Source of the DNA: Scalindua sp964344685
Lineage (GTDB): Bacteria > Planctomycetota > Brocadiia > Brocadiales > Scalinduaceae
DNA length: 64,000 nt
Assembly (NCBI GenBank): GCA_964344685.1
Contig: CAYFOK010000005.1
Coordinates: 62,001 to 126,000 of the forward strand
Direction of reading: 5' to 3'
Both the position numbers and the translations under genes were made by a program. Under the pieces are notes generated by a model. The model ran no database searches. It saw only the letters and a list, made by a program, of their open reading frames with translations, and was not told the origin of the DNA. Positions 42,900 through 51,939 of this stretch are shown one piece after another; position 1 is the stretch's first letter, and each line of letters opens with the position of its first letter.

Positions 42900-43460
42900 T
42901 TACCTGTTCATAATGAGGGACATTGCCTCAGCTCTAGTAGCAGGGTTTTTTCTGAAAATACCTCTGACCACAGATGTCTGGGCTTTGCTCCCTGCCTTTT
43001 TCACTCCCCTCATTGCCATACATAGATGTTCTGCTTCTATAACAACCATTACTCCCTTTGGCCTGAGTGCCTTCATGATTGCTTCAGCTATTGCAGTAGT
43101 AAGACGCTCCTGTACCTGCAATTTTTTTGACTCAATTTCTACTACTCTTGCCAGCTTGCTTAAACCGGTTACCTTTGGACCATTGGGAATGTAAGCAACA
43201 TGAGCGTTTCCTATAAAGGGTAGCAAATGATGCTCGCATACCGAAAAAAAAGAAATGTCCTTTAAAAGCACTATTTCATCATGGTCCTCAGATTTTAAAA
43301 CTTTAATTACTTTTGCAGAGTCTACACCAATTCCCGAGAATATTTCCTCGCACATCTCAGCAACACGTTTTGGCGTATCCTTTAACCCCCCCCGTTCGGG
43401 ATCTTCTCCGATACCTTCCAGGAATAATTTTACAGCCTTAGTTATCTTTTTTTTATCCAT
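42900..43460 (-). CDS. folE: GTP cyclohydrolase I FolE
   Basis: Opens GTP to dihydroneopterin triphosphate, first step of folate (and of preQ0 via QueD/E/C). Seen: GGLKDTPKRVAEMCEEIFSG, FFSVCEHHLLPFIGNAHVAY (zinc Cys and His), KVTGLSKLARVVEIESKKLQ, VVIEAEHLCMAMRGVKKAGS with the second zinc Cys. 186 residues, typical. 61 bases after dapA. Confidence 0.96.
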   Translation of the reverse strand: MDKKKITKAVKLFLEGIGEDPERGGLKDTPKRVAEMCEEIFSGIGVDSAKVIKVLKSEDHDEIVLLKDISFFSVCEHHLLPFIGNAHVAYIPNGPKVTGLSKLARVVEIESKKLQVQERLTTAIAEAIMKALRPKGVMVVIEAEHLCMAMRGVKKAGSKAQTSVVRGIFRKNPATRAEAMSLIMNR

Positions 43461-43521
43461 TGTACTTATATTTAATATTATTTAAATTTGCACTATAATA
43501 TTATTGAATTATCTTTTAGAA

Positions 43522-44388
43522 TCAAATTAATCCGTACTCTTCCAATACTTTCTTAAGCTGTCTTTCGTGTTCGCTACTCATATTACAAAGAGGTAATCTC
43601 ATTTCGCCATTAAGCCGGCCCAGTAACTTCATTGCCGTCTTTACGGGAATCGGATTTGTCTCTATAAACATTGCCTTGCATACCGGAAAGAGATTATTAT
43701 GCAGCCTCTGTGAATTCTCTATCTCTCCTTTGAGAAAGCTTGATGTCAATTCTGCAACCTCTTTAGGAAGAATATTAGCAAGAACAGAAACAACACCTTT
43801 CCCCCCTACGGACATAATTGGAAGAGTCAAAGAATCATCACCTGATAACACATTTATGTCACACAGGTTTAGAATCTTGCTTGCCTGATCAATATCACCG
43901 GTTGCCTCCTTAATAGCGACAATATTATCAAACTCAGAAAGCCTGGCCACTGTTTCCGCTGAAATTGAAGCGCCTGTCCTTGATGGAACATTATAAATAA
44001 TTACAGGAATGTCCACCTCTTCCAGGACAGCTTTATAATGCTCATACATTCCCTGTTGAGTAGGTTTATTGTAATAAGGAGTTATTAATAATGAACCATC
44101 GGCACCAGCCTCTTTTGCATGACTGGTCAGGCTGACAGCCTCACTGGTATTATTAGAACCAGTACCTGCTATAACTGGAATACGGCCATTAGCAGCCTCG
44201 ACCACTTTGGCTACCACTTCCACATGCTCTCTGTGAGTCAATGTGGGCGATTCTCCCGTAGTTCCACACGGTAAAATTGCATTTGTGCCATTATCGATAT
44301 GGTATTCCACCAGCTCTCCAAGCTTGTCATAATCGACTTCGCCATCCTTGAATGGTGTAACCATGGCAACTATTGATCCAGTAAACAT
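43522..44388 (-). CDS. dapA: 4-hydroxy-tetrahydrodipicolinate synthase DapA
   Basis: Condenses pyruvate with aspartate semialdehyde for lysine and meso-diaminopimelate. Motifs: GSIVAMVTPFKDGEVDYDKL, AILPCGTTGESPTLTHREHV, AGADGSLLITPYYNKPTQQG, IIYNVPSRTGASIS, and the Schiff-base Lys in NIVAIKEATGD. 288 residues, typical. 62 bases after pdxJ. Confidence 0.97.
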   Translation of the reverse strand: MFTGSIVAMVTPFKDGEVDYDKLGELVEYHIDNGTNAILPCGTTGESPTLTHREHVEVVAKVVEAANGRIPVIAGTGSNNTSEAVSLTSHAKEAGADGSLLITPYYNKPTQQGMYEHYKAVLEEVDIPVIIYNVPSRTGASISAETVARLSEFDNIVAIKEATGDIDQASKILNLCDINVLSGDDSLTLPIMSVGGKGVVSVLANILPKEVAELTSSFLKGEIENSQRLHNNLFPVCKAMFIETNPIPVKTAMKLLGRLNGEMRLPLCNMSSEHERQLKKVLEEYGLI

Positions 44389-44450
44389 AAAATTAACCTC
44401 CTCTTTTTCTACCTTTTATTTTCTGTTATAACAACAAACCTGGATATTAC

Positions 44451-45191
44451 TCAGAGGTTTTGCTTTATCACATAATGTTTATAGATAAGATCCTTCATTT
44501 CCCGGACAGCATTTTCAATTCCAACAAAAATTGCCCTGGAAACTATGCTATGTCCGATATGCAGCTCTTCTATATCCAGACTCTCCACAATAGGACCGGT
44601 ATTTTTGTATGTAAGGCCATGTCCGGCATTTACTCTCAACCCCACACCCCTTGCTATTTCAACGCCTTGTTTTAACACTTCCATCAATTCTGCACTTTTA
44701 CCTTCACTCTCAGCATTGGCATAACTTCCGGTATGAAGTTCGACTGCCTGTGCTCCAACTTCTCTAGATGCATTGATTTGATCTTTATCAGGATCTATAA
44801 AAAGACTTACGTATATATCACTGTCTCTAAACCTCTTAATTACATCAGTAAGTAAACTCATCTGTGACGTTACAGACAGGCCACCTTCTGTTGTAATCTC
44901 TTCTCTCTTTTCTGGTACGAGAGTTATTTGAGCCGGTTTGATTTTAACGGCAATGTCAACAATATCCTGAGATGTTGCCATCTCCAGATTTAATTTAGTA
45001 AAGACTGTTTCCCGCAGTAATTTAAGGTCTCTATCTATTATATGCCTTCTATCCTCTCTGAGATGAATTGTTATAATATCGGCACCGCCAAGATCTGCAA
45101 GCCCGGCAGCGATTACAGGATCAGGCTCATAAGTCATCCTTGCCTGTCTAATTGTAGCTACGTGATCAACATTAACGCCCAGCTTAATCAT
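44451..45191 (-). CDS. pdxJ: Pyridoxine 5'-phosphate synthase PdxJ
   Basis: PdxJ forms pyridoxine 5'-phosphate in the DXP-dependent pathway. The N-terminal LGVNVDHVATIRQARMTYEP, the middle HLREDRRHIIDRDLKLLRET, LVPEKREEITTEGGLSV and the late GLRVNAGHGLTYKNTGPIVE are all family blocks. 246 residues, typical. Located between cdaR and dapA. Confidence 0.97.
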   Translation of the reverse strand: MIKLGVNVDHVATIRQARMTYEPDPVIAAGLADLGGADIITIHLREDRRHIIDRDLKLLRETVFTKLNLEMATSQDIVDIAVKIKPAQITLVPEKREEITTEGGLSVTSQMSLLTDVIKRFRDSDIYVSLFIDPDKDQINASREVGAQAVELHTGSYANAESEGKSAELMEVLKQGVEIARGVGLRVNAGHGLTYKNTGPIVESLDIEELHIGHSIVSRAIFVGIENAVREMKDLIYKHYVIKQNL

Positions 45192-45220
45192 AATTTCAAA
45201 CCGTAAAAATCATCAAATTA

Positions 45221-46216
45221 TTACTTTTCAACTACTGTTTCAACAATATCAACATGAGACTCCGGGGGGGAACCTTCAATTTCCAGCCCTTCAGGAATAT
45301 TGCAAATAACAGGTTGGTTGTATGGACCCGGGGGACTTAACGAACTGACATCTATATACGCCATAATATCTTTTGAGCTCAGCGTGTCCAGCATTAATTT
45401 TGGCCCCTTCAGAGACAAACTAATATATTCCTCCTTCAATTTAACTTTGAAAGCGTAATTGATTGGATGAAACACATTCACCTTAACGTTGTCAAACATT
45501 TTTGTATCCAACTGTTCCGCAACATGCAGCCACACATTTATTTCGTCTGAACACTTAACAGGCACAGAAATATATTTATCATCTTTCACTATAGAAATTG
45601 TATTCTCTATTCCCACTACCCATGGAAACGTCCTGTTTTGTTCGCTTGTTATTCCCCTGATATTTATTACATTTGTATTAATAGTATCAGTTTCCTTAAG
45701 AATATTCGCAGGCCCTGTAACTAGCACTTCTCTCGGATAAAAAAATTCACTGTTTAATTCGTAACCAAGTGCCGGTATCCCTTTCTTCTGCACCTGTACC
45801 TTTACGTATTTGCTTTCTAATCTCCCTAATGTCAGCTCAATTTCATTAGGTACCAATGAGATTAACCTGACTGATTTTGGAAAATTAAAGTTCCTTCTTG
45901 TCAGCCGGATTGTTTTTTTAAAATTATCCTCTTTCCTGTCATTTATTTCAGGTATATCAACCCTTGCATTGATTTTCTTATCATTTATCATTTCAGATAT
46001 TTTGTCAATTATATTTTGAGGGCCACTCAGACCTACAGTTACTGTATCACTGCTGGTATCCATTATTGTCAGACCGGAAGGAGCCTTAATTGTCAGCTGA
46101 AGATCTTCTTTAATTTCACTGGTATGCTTGCTAATGGCATAAAACCAGAGTGCAACTGCCATTATCAGCGCCATTCCCTTTGCTCTTAGATTGCGGGAAA
46201 AAACTCTTTTTATCAA
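45221..46216 (-). CDS. cdaR: CdaR/YbbR-repeat protein, regulator of CdaA
   Basis: 331 residues. An N-terminal transmembrane helix (GMALIMAVALWFYAISKHT) is followed by extracytoplasmic YbbR-type beta repeats: LQLTIKAPSGLTIMDTSSDT, VTVGLSGPQNIIDKISEM, VTGPANILKETDTINTNV, ISLSLKGPKLMLDTLSS. YbbR/CdaR proteins bind and modulate CdaA, the diadenylate cyclase. Adjacent to cdaA (2 bases apart), which strongly supports the call. No glmM is next to it, unlike in Firmicutes. Confidence 0.88.
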   Translation of the reverse strand: MIKRVFSRNLRAKGMALIMAVALWFYAISKHTSEIKEDLQLTIKAPSGLTIMDTSSDTVTVGLSGPQNIIDKISEMINDKKINARVDIPEINDRKEDNFKKTIRLTRRNFNFPKSVRLISLVPNEIELTLGRLESKYVKVQVQKKGIPALGYELNSEFFYPREVLVTGPANILKETDTINTNVINIRGITSEQNRTFPWVVGIENTISIVKDDKYISVPVKCSDEINVWLHVAEQLDTKMFDNVKVNVFHPINYAFKVKLKEEYISLSLKGPKLMLDTLSSKDIMAYIDVSSLSPPGPYNQPVICNIPEGLEIEGSPPESHVDIVETVVEK

Positions 46217-46218
46217 GA

Positions 46219-47055
46219 CTATCCACTCCGTTCTTCATGTACTGCATCGGTTGACATCTGTTCTAATATTTGCCACAACTCTTCCGGTGTCACATTTTCG
46301 TTTAACTTTCCCCCTTCAGCTACAGATACCAGTCCGGTCTCTTCAGAAATTATTATCGATATTGCATCCGTTTCCTCTGTAATACCAATGCCAGCCCTGT
46401 GACGCGTACCACATGTTTTTGATATATTCTCATTTTCGGTTAACGGGAATAAGCATCCGGCAGCGGCTATCTTTACCTCCTGTATAATAACCGCACCATC
46501 ATGAAGTGGAGTACCCGGCCAGAAGATTGTACTGATAAGATCGCTTGAAATATTGGAATTTGTCTTTATCCCGCCCTCTATATAATTATGCAGTCCATCT
46601 TCCCGCTCAATTGTAATCAAGCCTCCTATTTTATTTTCAGACAAATCGGTCACCGCTTTTACAATCTCTTTAGAAACCTGTATCTCTGATTTAACAAACA
46701 TTCTAAAAAATGGACTATGGCCCAATTTAATAAGTGCACGTCTGAATTCCGGCTGAAAAAGAATAATAACCGGAATAATCAGAACAGGCAGAAAAGCGGT
46801 AACAAGCCAGTTGACTGTATAAAGTTCAAGTTTCTTTATAAAAAACAGAATTACTATAGTAACGATTACTAACGTAAATGCCATCCCGCGAAGTATGCCG
46901 GCTCCGCGTGTTCCCTGCATTATTCGCAGTATCGTATACAATACTATGAAAATTATAAATATTTCACCACACGACTTTATTAACATCCATCCGTTGCACC
47001 AGTAGGGATGAATAATGCTATGTAGATTTTCAAAAAATCCTAAAAAAGTATCCAT
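46219..47055 (-). CDS. cdaA: Diadenylate cyclase CdaA (c-di-AMP synthase)
   Basis: 278 residues. Three N-terminal transmembrane helices (IFIIFIVLYTILRIMQGTRG, AFTLVIVTIVILFFIKKLEL, FLPVLIIPVIILFQPEFRRA) precede the DAC domain: KIGGLITIEREDGLHNYIEG, FWPGTPLHDGAVIIQ (DGA), and GTRHRAGIGITEETDAISI (the RHR signature). Makes c-di-AMP from ATP. Start at 47055 (MDTFLGF): GGGAAGGAATTG precedes it, whereas the frame is open to 47088. Between folP and cdaR. Confidence 0.95.
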   Translation of the reverse strand: MDTFLGFFENLHSIIHPYWCNGWMLIKSCGEIFIIFIVLYTILRIMQGTRGAGILRGMAFTLVIVTIVILFFIKKLELYTVNWLVTAFLPVLIIPVIILFQPEFRRALIKLGHSPFFRMFVKSEIQVSKEIVKAVTDLSENKIGGLITIEREDGLHNYIEGGIKTNSNISSDLISTIFWPGTPLHDGAVIIQEVKIAAAGCLFPLTENENISKTCGTRHRAGIGITEETDAISIIISEETGLVSVAEGGKLNENVTPEELWQILEQMSTDAVHEERSG

Positions 47056-47093
47056 CAATTCCTTCCCTAAATGTTGATACTGATTCACTCTTC

Positions 47094-47951
47094 TTAATTT
47101 GATGCTTCAATGGATCGGTACATTTTGACAGCCTGAACAGCTTCTTTGACATCATGCACCCTGATTATATTTGCACCTTTAGAAACCGCAATCACCAACG
47201 TTACTAATGTGCCGATAAGAGACGAATCGCTTTCATTAATATCATTGTCTTCTGAAAGCTCAAGCACTTTACTGATAAAAGATTTACGAGAAGTCCCTAT
47301 CATAATTGGAAGATTCAGGCATTTGAATTCATTCAAATGCCTGAGGATCTCTGCGTTCTGTCTAACCCCCTTACCAAAACCAATACCAGGATCAACTATT
47401 ATTTTATCATGTGCTACACCAGATTTAACAGAGTATTCAATTCTTCTTTCAAGTAAGGAGATAATCTCCGGGATTAGTTCATTATAAACCGGATCTTTAG
47501 GAAAATCATGTGGGTGACCCTTAATATGCATGATAATTATGGGTGTGTTGTTTGAGGCTGCAACTCTTACCATTTCTTTATCAGACTGCAGACCGCTGAT
47601 GTCATTAATGATTTGAGCACCAGCCCTAATTGCTTTTTCTGCAACTTCAGCCTTATAGGTATCAATAGATATAGGAACTTGCGTTTCCCTGCTTAATTCT
47701 TTAATAACCGGAACAATACGTCTTATCTCTTCATCTGCAGAAATATAACTTGAATTCGGTCTGGTAGATTCGCCTCCAATATCTATTATGTCGGCACCGT
47801 CATCGATCATTTTTCTCGCACGATTTAATGCACTTTCTAAGTCATAATAATTGCCCCCATCGTGAAAAGAATCCGGAGTAACATTCAAGATACCCATCAC
47901 AAGTGTTTTTTCACTTGTATCAAGATAACCTTTGTCGTGTCTTATAATCAA
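47094..47951 (-). CDS. folP: Dihydropteroate synthase FolP
   Basis: Condenses dihydropterin pyrophosphate with p-aminobenzoate. Motifs: VMGILNVTPDSFHDGGNYYD, GADIIDIGGESTRPNSSYIS, QVPISIDTYKAEVAEKAIRA, IIVDPGIGFGKGVRQN, LPIMIGTSRKSFIS, IIRVHDVKEAVQAVKMY. 285 residues, typical. folE is in the same run, 4 kb away. Confidence 0.97.
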   Translation of the reverse strand: MIIRHDKGYLDTSEKTLVMGILNVTPDSFHDGGNYYDLESALNRARKMIDDGADIIDIGGESTRPNSSYISADEEIRRIVPVIKELSRETQVPISIDTYKAEVAEKAIRAGAQIINDISGLQSDKEMVRVAASNNTPIIIMHIKGHPHDFPKDPVYNELIPEIISLLERRIEYSVKSGVAHDKIIVDPGIGFGKGVRQNAEILRHLNEFKCLNLPIMIGTSRKSFISKVLELSEDNDINESDSSLIGTLVTLVIAVSKGANIIRVHDVKEAVQAVKMYRSIEASN

Positions 47952-47957
47952 AAAAAA

Positions 47958-48506
47958 TTACCACTTTTCCTCTAGTTGAAAAACTATTTTTTCTGCAAGG
48001 CCTTTCAGGCCCTCCTGAGAAGCCGAGTTAATGTTTTCACCTCGATTTATAATAAATTCTGCCGAATTCTTTAATCCGTCTACGGCCAACAGTGTTCTTC
48101 CCGTTCTTCTATCAACCAGTTCTATGTCAACAAATATTGTCACCCTGCTCTCAATTAAATTATCTGCAAAATTCGTCGAAAGCATATTTTCAGTTACTTT
48201 AGCTATTTTACCAGATAAAATTGTGTCGGCATCCTCCTGCTGAACAATTCGCAATTTCGTCTTGGTCATGATCTCGTCTTTTAATGCAGTGGTGAGATCA
48301 AATTCAAGACCTCTTCTGAAAGTATCATTTTCAAAAATAGGAATGTAAATACTATTGACATTACGACTGATCAATGATTTAGTTGTATATCCACATCCTG
48401 ATATTAGTGCAAAAAGAACTATAATGCATGTTAATCGCCTGCACGAAATTCTCTTACTACTAAAACCTGTCTGGACAAGCTTCTGCTTTCTTTTTATTAT
48501 TTTCAT
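47958..48506 (-). CDS. lptE: LPS-assembly lipoprotein LptE
   Basis: 182 residues. A basic N-terminus precedes a lipobox-ended signal (CIIVLFALISGCGY, lipidated Cys). Then the LptE pattern: VNSIYIPIFENDTFRRGLEF, DLTTALKDEIMTKTKLRIVQ, ADTILSGKIAKVTENMLS, ESRVTIFVDIELVDRRTGRT. LptE plugs LptD in the outer membrane, so it supports LPS or a related glycolipid outer leaflet. 6 bases upstream of folP, 13 after the BamD-like gene. Confidence 0.85.
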   Translation of the reverse strand: MKIIKRKQKLVQTGFSSKRISCRRLTCIIVLFALISGCGYTTKSLISRNVNSIYIPIFENDTFRRGLEFDLTTALKDEIMTKTKLRIVQQEDADTILSGKIAKVTENMLSTNFADNLIESRVTIFVDIELVDRRTGRTLLAVDGLKNSAEFIINRGENINSASQEGLKGLAEKIVFQLEEKW

Positions 48507-48519
48507 AGTATTTATCCTA

Positions 48520-49443
48520 TTATCTTATTGCTCCCACTTTTTTTAGCATTTTAATTTTCTCATCTGCCATAGCGGCCCATTCAGTATTCGGATAATTCTC
48601 AATTACAGATTCAAAGTAGATTAACCCTGCATCCGGTCTCTTCTGCCGCAAATAAAATATACCGGTCTCATATTCTCTCTCAGCAAGTTTAATATCTATC
48701 TCTTTAATAATCTCATTTGTTGCGTCAACCAAAGCCCCTTGGGGGTTGTTCGCCAAGTATACTTCAAAACCGTCACGCGACTTGGTAAGCAAATCATAAT
48801 TTCTTTCCTGTACACGGATATTACTTAATTTGCAATACGGAATTCTGAACTGAGCGTACGGCACCCACTCACTATTAGGATAATTTTCCATTACGGCCAT
48901 AAAACTATCCTCTGCCTGTTCAAATTGACGCATTTGATAATAACATTCTGCAATTTTTACTTGTGAGTCGGCAGCTATAAAACCAAGGGGATTTTTTTCA
49001 ATAATGCTTTCAAATACTTTAATAGCTCCATTTTCGTCTCGTTCCATTTGTGAAACACCTACCTGAAACTCTTTGTCTAGAATTTCCTGTAACCTGCGAG
49101 TGGTAGGATCTTTTTCAATCAGTTGCTCATAAGCCCTGAAGGAATTCTTATAATCGCCTGCCAGAAAATATGCCTTAGCTATGTTCAATTGCGCTTCCTC
49201 AGCCAGTTCTGTTCCGGGGTTGTCTTTAACTACACCTTTAAAGATCCCTATGGCACTTATATATTCCCTCTTAATCATTAATGCGACGGCATATTTGTAT
49301 CGCTGATTAGTCGTCTCTCTCGTCAGTTGTTCAGGATCAACCCAACTTGTTTCTCCACTCCATACCATTTCTGCAATTGATGCCTTTGTACCAATAAAGA
49401 AGAATGTCACAAGAATGAAGAACACAAACAATTGTTTTCTCAT
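48520..49443 (-). CDS. BamD-like outer-membrane assembly TPR protein
   Basis: About 307 residues. A signal peptide (LFVFFILVTFFFIGTKASIA) followed by TPR-type units: ISAIGIFKGVVKDNPGTELA, EEAQLNIAKAYFLAGDYKNS, AIKVFESIIEKNPLGFIAAD, SQVKIAECYYQMRQFEQAED, and IYFESVIENYPNTEWAAMAD near the end. This is the YfiO/BamD-type repeat protein but no lipobox is obvious, so it may be a BamD-like relative. GGAG sits 7 bases before the ATG at 49443; the frame is open to 49458. Upstream of lptE. Confidence 0.75.
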   Translation of the reverse strand: MRKQLFVFFILVTFFFIGTKASIAEMVWSGETSWVDPEQLTRETTNQRYKYAVALMIKREYISAIGIFKGVVKDNPGTELAEEAQLNIAKAYFLAGDYKNSFRAYEQLIEKDPTTRRLQEILDKEFQVGVSQMERDENGAIKVFESIIEKNPLGFIAADSQVKIAECYYQMRQFEQAEDSFMAVMENYPNSEWVPYAQFRIPYCKLSNIRVQERNYDLLTKSRDGFEVYLANNPQGALVDATNEIIKEIDIKLAEREYETGIFYLRQKRPDAGLIYFESVIENYPNTEWAAMADEKIKMLKKVGAIR

Positions 49444-49618
49444 AAAATATCTCCACATTTAGAACATATTATTTAGTGTAAAAGGAAAATAATTTTTCAA
49501 TATTTTTTAATCTAATCCTGAAGAAAAGAACGTACTGATGACCTCCTGAAACCACAACTTAACTCATGTTCTCCGTCTGCAAAAGAATGAAAACACTCTC
49601 CAACAAGTTTGCACCCGC

Positions 49619-50065
49619 TTACAGAAATCCACCTTCTACTTTCGGCATATTATAACCGAGGGCTTTCAGAACATCTAACTCCTTATTATGCATGATCTCT
49701 GCATCATTTCTGTTACCATCACGATATCCCAGCAAGTGCAGTAAACCGTGTACAACATACAAGATTATCTCACCTTCAACGTCCACATTTTCTTTGACTG
49801 CAGTATCAACTGCAGTCTCTACCGACACAACTATTTCACCACTTAAAGCACTTTTGTGGCTGCTTAAAGGGAATGCAATAACATCTGTCACTTCATTAGA
49901 GTCAAAATATTTCCTGTTAAGCTTCTTAATCTCATTATTGTCAACAAAGGCGATGCTTAGTTTTGAGTCATTGAACTTCTTACCTAATACCTCTTTTGCT
50001 GCTCGCTTTATTACGCTTTTTTTTATCTCATAGTGCTTTTGTAAATTAGCTATCTCTACCTTCAC
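49619..50065 (-). CDS. ybeY: Endoribonuclease YbeY (rRNA maturation factor)
   Basis: 148 residues. SIAFVDNNEIKKLNRKYFDS, NEVTDVIAFPLSSH, and the zinc region LYVVHGLLHLLGYRDGNRND. The standard motif is HGxLHLxGYDH; here the third His is replaced, reading HGLLHLLGYRD, so an Asp may serve as third ligand as in some other lineages. YbeY processes 16S rRNA ends. Follows phoH by 51 bases, a pairing common in bacteria. Confidence 0.9.
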   Translation of the reverse strand: MKVEIANLQKHYEIKKSVIKRAAKEVLGKKFNDSKLSIAFVDNNEIKKLNRKYFDSNEVTDVIAFPLSSHKSALSGEIVVSVETAVDTAVKENVDVEGEIILYVVHGLLHLLGYRDGNRNDAEIMHNKELDVLKALGYNMPKVEGGFL

Positions 50066-50116
50066 TTTGTTAATAGTTTTATGTTCATTAGATTTACTGT
50101 TATAAATTTACTAACG

Positions 50117-51076
50117 CTATTCATCATAAGCTTCAACAATATCACGAACAAGCCTGTGACGCACTATATCTTTCCGTGACAGATAGACAAAGTCAACCCC
50201 AGGAACGCCTTTCAATCTTTCCTGAACATCTATCAGCCCTGATTTCTCTCCAGATGGTAAATCTACCTGAGTAATATCTCCTGTAACCACTACCTTGGTT
50301 CTTATCCCGAATCGGGTCAGGAATGTCTTCATTTGCTTGACAGTACAGTTCTGAGCTTCATCAAGAATAATAAATGAATCGTTAAGTGTCCTGCCTCTCA
50401 TAAATGCCAGCGGCAGTACCTCTATCAAATCATTTTCTATGTACTTCTTTACCTGTCCAACGTCTATCATTTCTGCAAGGGCATCGTACAGCGGCCGCAG
50501 GTATGGATTAACCTTGGCTTGAATATCACCCGGCAAAAATCCCAGACGCTCTCCAGCTTCAACAGCAGGGCGAGCGAGAATTATCTTCCTCAGATACCCG
50601 CCCTTCATTGTGGAAAGGGCAAGCGAAACAGCCAGAAATGTTTTTCCTGTTCCTGCAGGGCCAATACAGAAAACAAGGTCATTATCTCTAATCGCATTAA
50701 TATACCTGGCCTGCCCCTTAGTCTTTGGTCTTACTGTCTGTCCTTTTGTAAAAATCTCAATTGACTGATCAGGATGTATATTGTCTACTCCCCTGTCCAT
50801 GTCTGCTATGGCTATATCAATGTCGCTTTCATCAAGTCTTCCGGACGTTCTTATAATCTGCAATAAGCCATTAACAACATCAGTCAGCTTTTCTACTCGT
50901 TCAGCCTCACCTTCATATTTCAAAATACTGTCTCTAGCAACAATCTTAACACCAAAGGCAGCCCTCATGGTTTTCAGGTTCTTATCATGGTGGCCAAACA
51001 AAATAGATGCCTCGTTGTTGTCTTCCAGATGTATAGTCTTTTCAATAATTGTGCTTTCAGTTGATACCTCACTCAT
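50117..51076 (-). CDS. phoH: PhoH-family NTPase (PhoH-like)
   Basis: 319 residues. N-terminal KH-like region (LFGHHDKNLKTMRAAFGVKI), then Walker A VFCIGPAGTGKTFLAVSLAL, ARPAVEAGERLGFLPGDIQA, MRGRTLNDSFIILDEAQNCT (Walker B), MFLTRFG-like TFLTRFGIRTKVVVTGDITQ and LPSGEKSGLIDVQERL. PhoH-like proteins are RNA-linked ATPases often next to ybeY, as here. Upstream is cdsA (32 bases). Confidence 0.94.
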   Translation of the reverse strand: MSEVSTESTIIEKTIHLEDNNEASILFGHHDKNLKTMRAAFGVKIVARDSILKYEGEAERVEKLTDVVNGLLQIIRTSGRLDESDIDIAIADMDRGVDNIHPDQSIEIFTKGQTVRPKTKGQARYINAIRDNDLVFCIGPAGTGKTFLAVSLALSTMKGGYLRKIILARPAVEAGERLGFLPGDIQAKVNPYLRPLYDALAEMIDVGQVKKYIENDLIEVLPLAFMRGRTLNDSFIILDEAQNCTVKQMKTFLTRFGIRTKVVVTGDITQVDLPSGEKSGLIDVQERLKGVPGVDFVYLSRKDIVRHRLVRDIVEAYDE

Positions 51077-51108
51077 ACTATCTATAACGTTACTTATTCT
51101 CCTCAGAA

Positions 51109-51939
51109 CTAATTTTTACTTATTATTAAGAATAAATATGCAACCGGTATACTTATAAGCAATGAATCCAGTATGTCAAGCAGGCCGCCGAAGGCCGGAA
51201 TAGCACTGCTTGAGTCCTTGACCGCCATATCTCTTTTTATAATAGATTCTATTAAATCCCCAATAATACCGGACGCACCAACCAAAAGGCCAAAAGGCAC
51301 AATCATGTAGAAAGGCATCACCCTCATTCCCGGCAGTGCATTCAACACTACAGCAATCGCCAGGCTGCTAAACAGAGCAAATGATGCTCCTTCAATTGTT
51401 TTGTTCGGGCTAAATGATGAAAACTTATGCCTCCCAAACTTCCTGCCAAAAAGATATCCTCCGATATCACCGCCTTTGGTCAATAACAACACGATAAGTA
51501 TTATACTCAGCCCGTTTGGCATATGCCGAATAGGCATAATAAATGAGAGAAACAGACATATATATATTATCCCGAAAACAGTAACAGAGACATTTTTAAT
51601 CGTATCATCAACACCTCTCTTAATAGCCTGTACAATAAACAGCCAGAAGACAATAGGAAACAGTATACAGGAATATATAGGCTTTAACCCCTCCTGATAA
51701 GCTGACAACCAGATTCCCAGAAAGACTATAGCACCTCCAATAATACCCGATACCTTGAACGGTGCAAAGCCTTTCTTTTCAACTATATTATAAAACTCAA
51801 GTAAACAGATCCCTCCGGCAAGAATGCCCAGAATACCAATACCGATATCAGAGTCAAAAGCATAATCCATATAAATTATGCCGCAAAAAACAACCAGCAT
51901 CACGGTGCCAAGTATAATCCTTGTCTTAAGCACACTCAT
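51109..51939 (-). CDS. cdsA: Phosphatidate cytidylyltransferase CdsA
   Basis: 276 residues, integral membrane. Hydrophobic helices throughout; the C-terminal CdsA signature appears as SFSPNKTIEGASFALFSS and GIIGDLIESIIKRDMAVKDS then SSAIPAFGGLLDILDSLLIS (the KD-x...P-x-x-GG-x-x-D-x-x-DS pattern). Makes CDP-diacylglycerol. Overlaps the end of uppS by 4 bases, so translation is coupled. Confidence 0.94.
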   Translation of the reverse strand: MSVLKTRIILGTVMLVVFCGIIYMDYAFDSDIGIGILGILAGGICLLEFYNIVEKKGFAPFKVSGIIGGAIVFLGIWLSAYQEGLKPIYSCILFPIVFWLFIVQAIKRGVDDTIKNVSVTVFGIIYICLFLSFIMPIRHMPNGLSIILIVLLLTKGGDIGGYLFGRKFGRHKFSSFSPNKTIEGASFALFSSLAIAVVLNALPGMRVMPFYMIVPFGLLVGASGIIGDLIESIIKRDMAVKDSSSAIPAFGGLLDILDSLLISIPVAYLFLIISKN

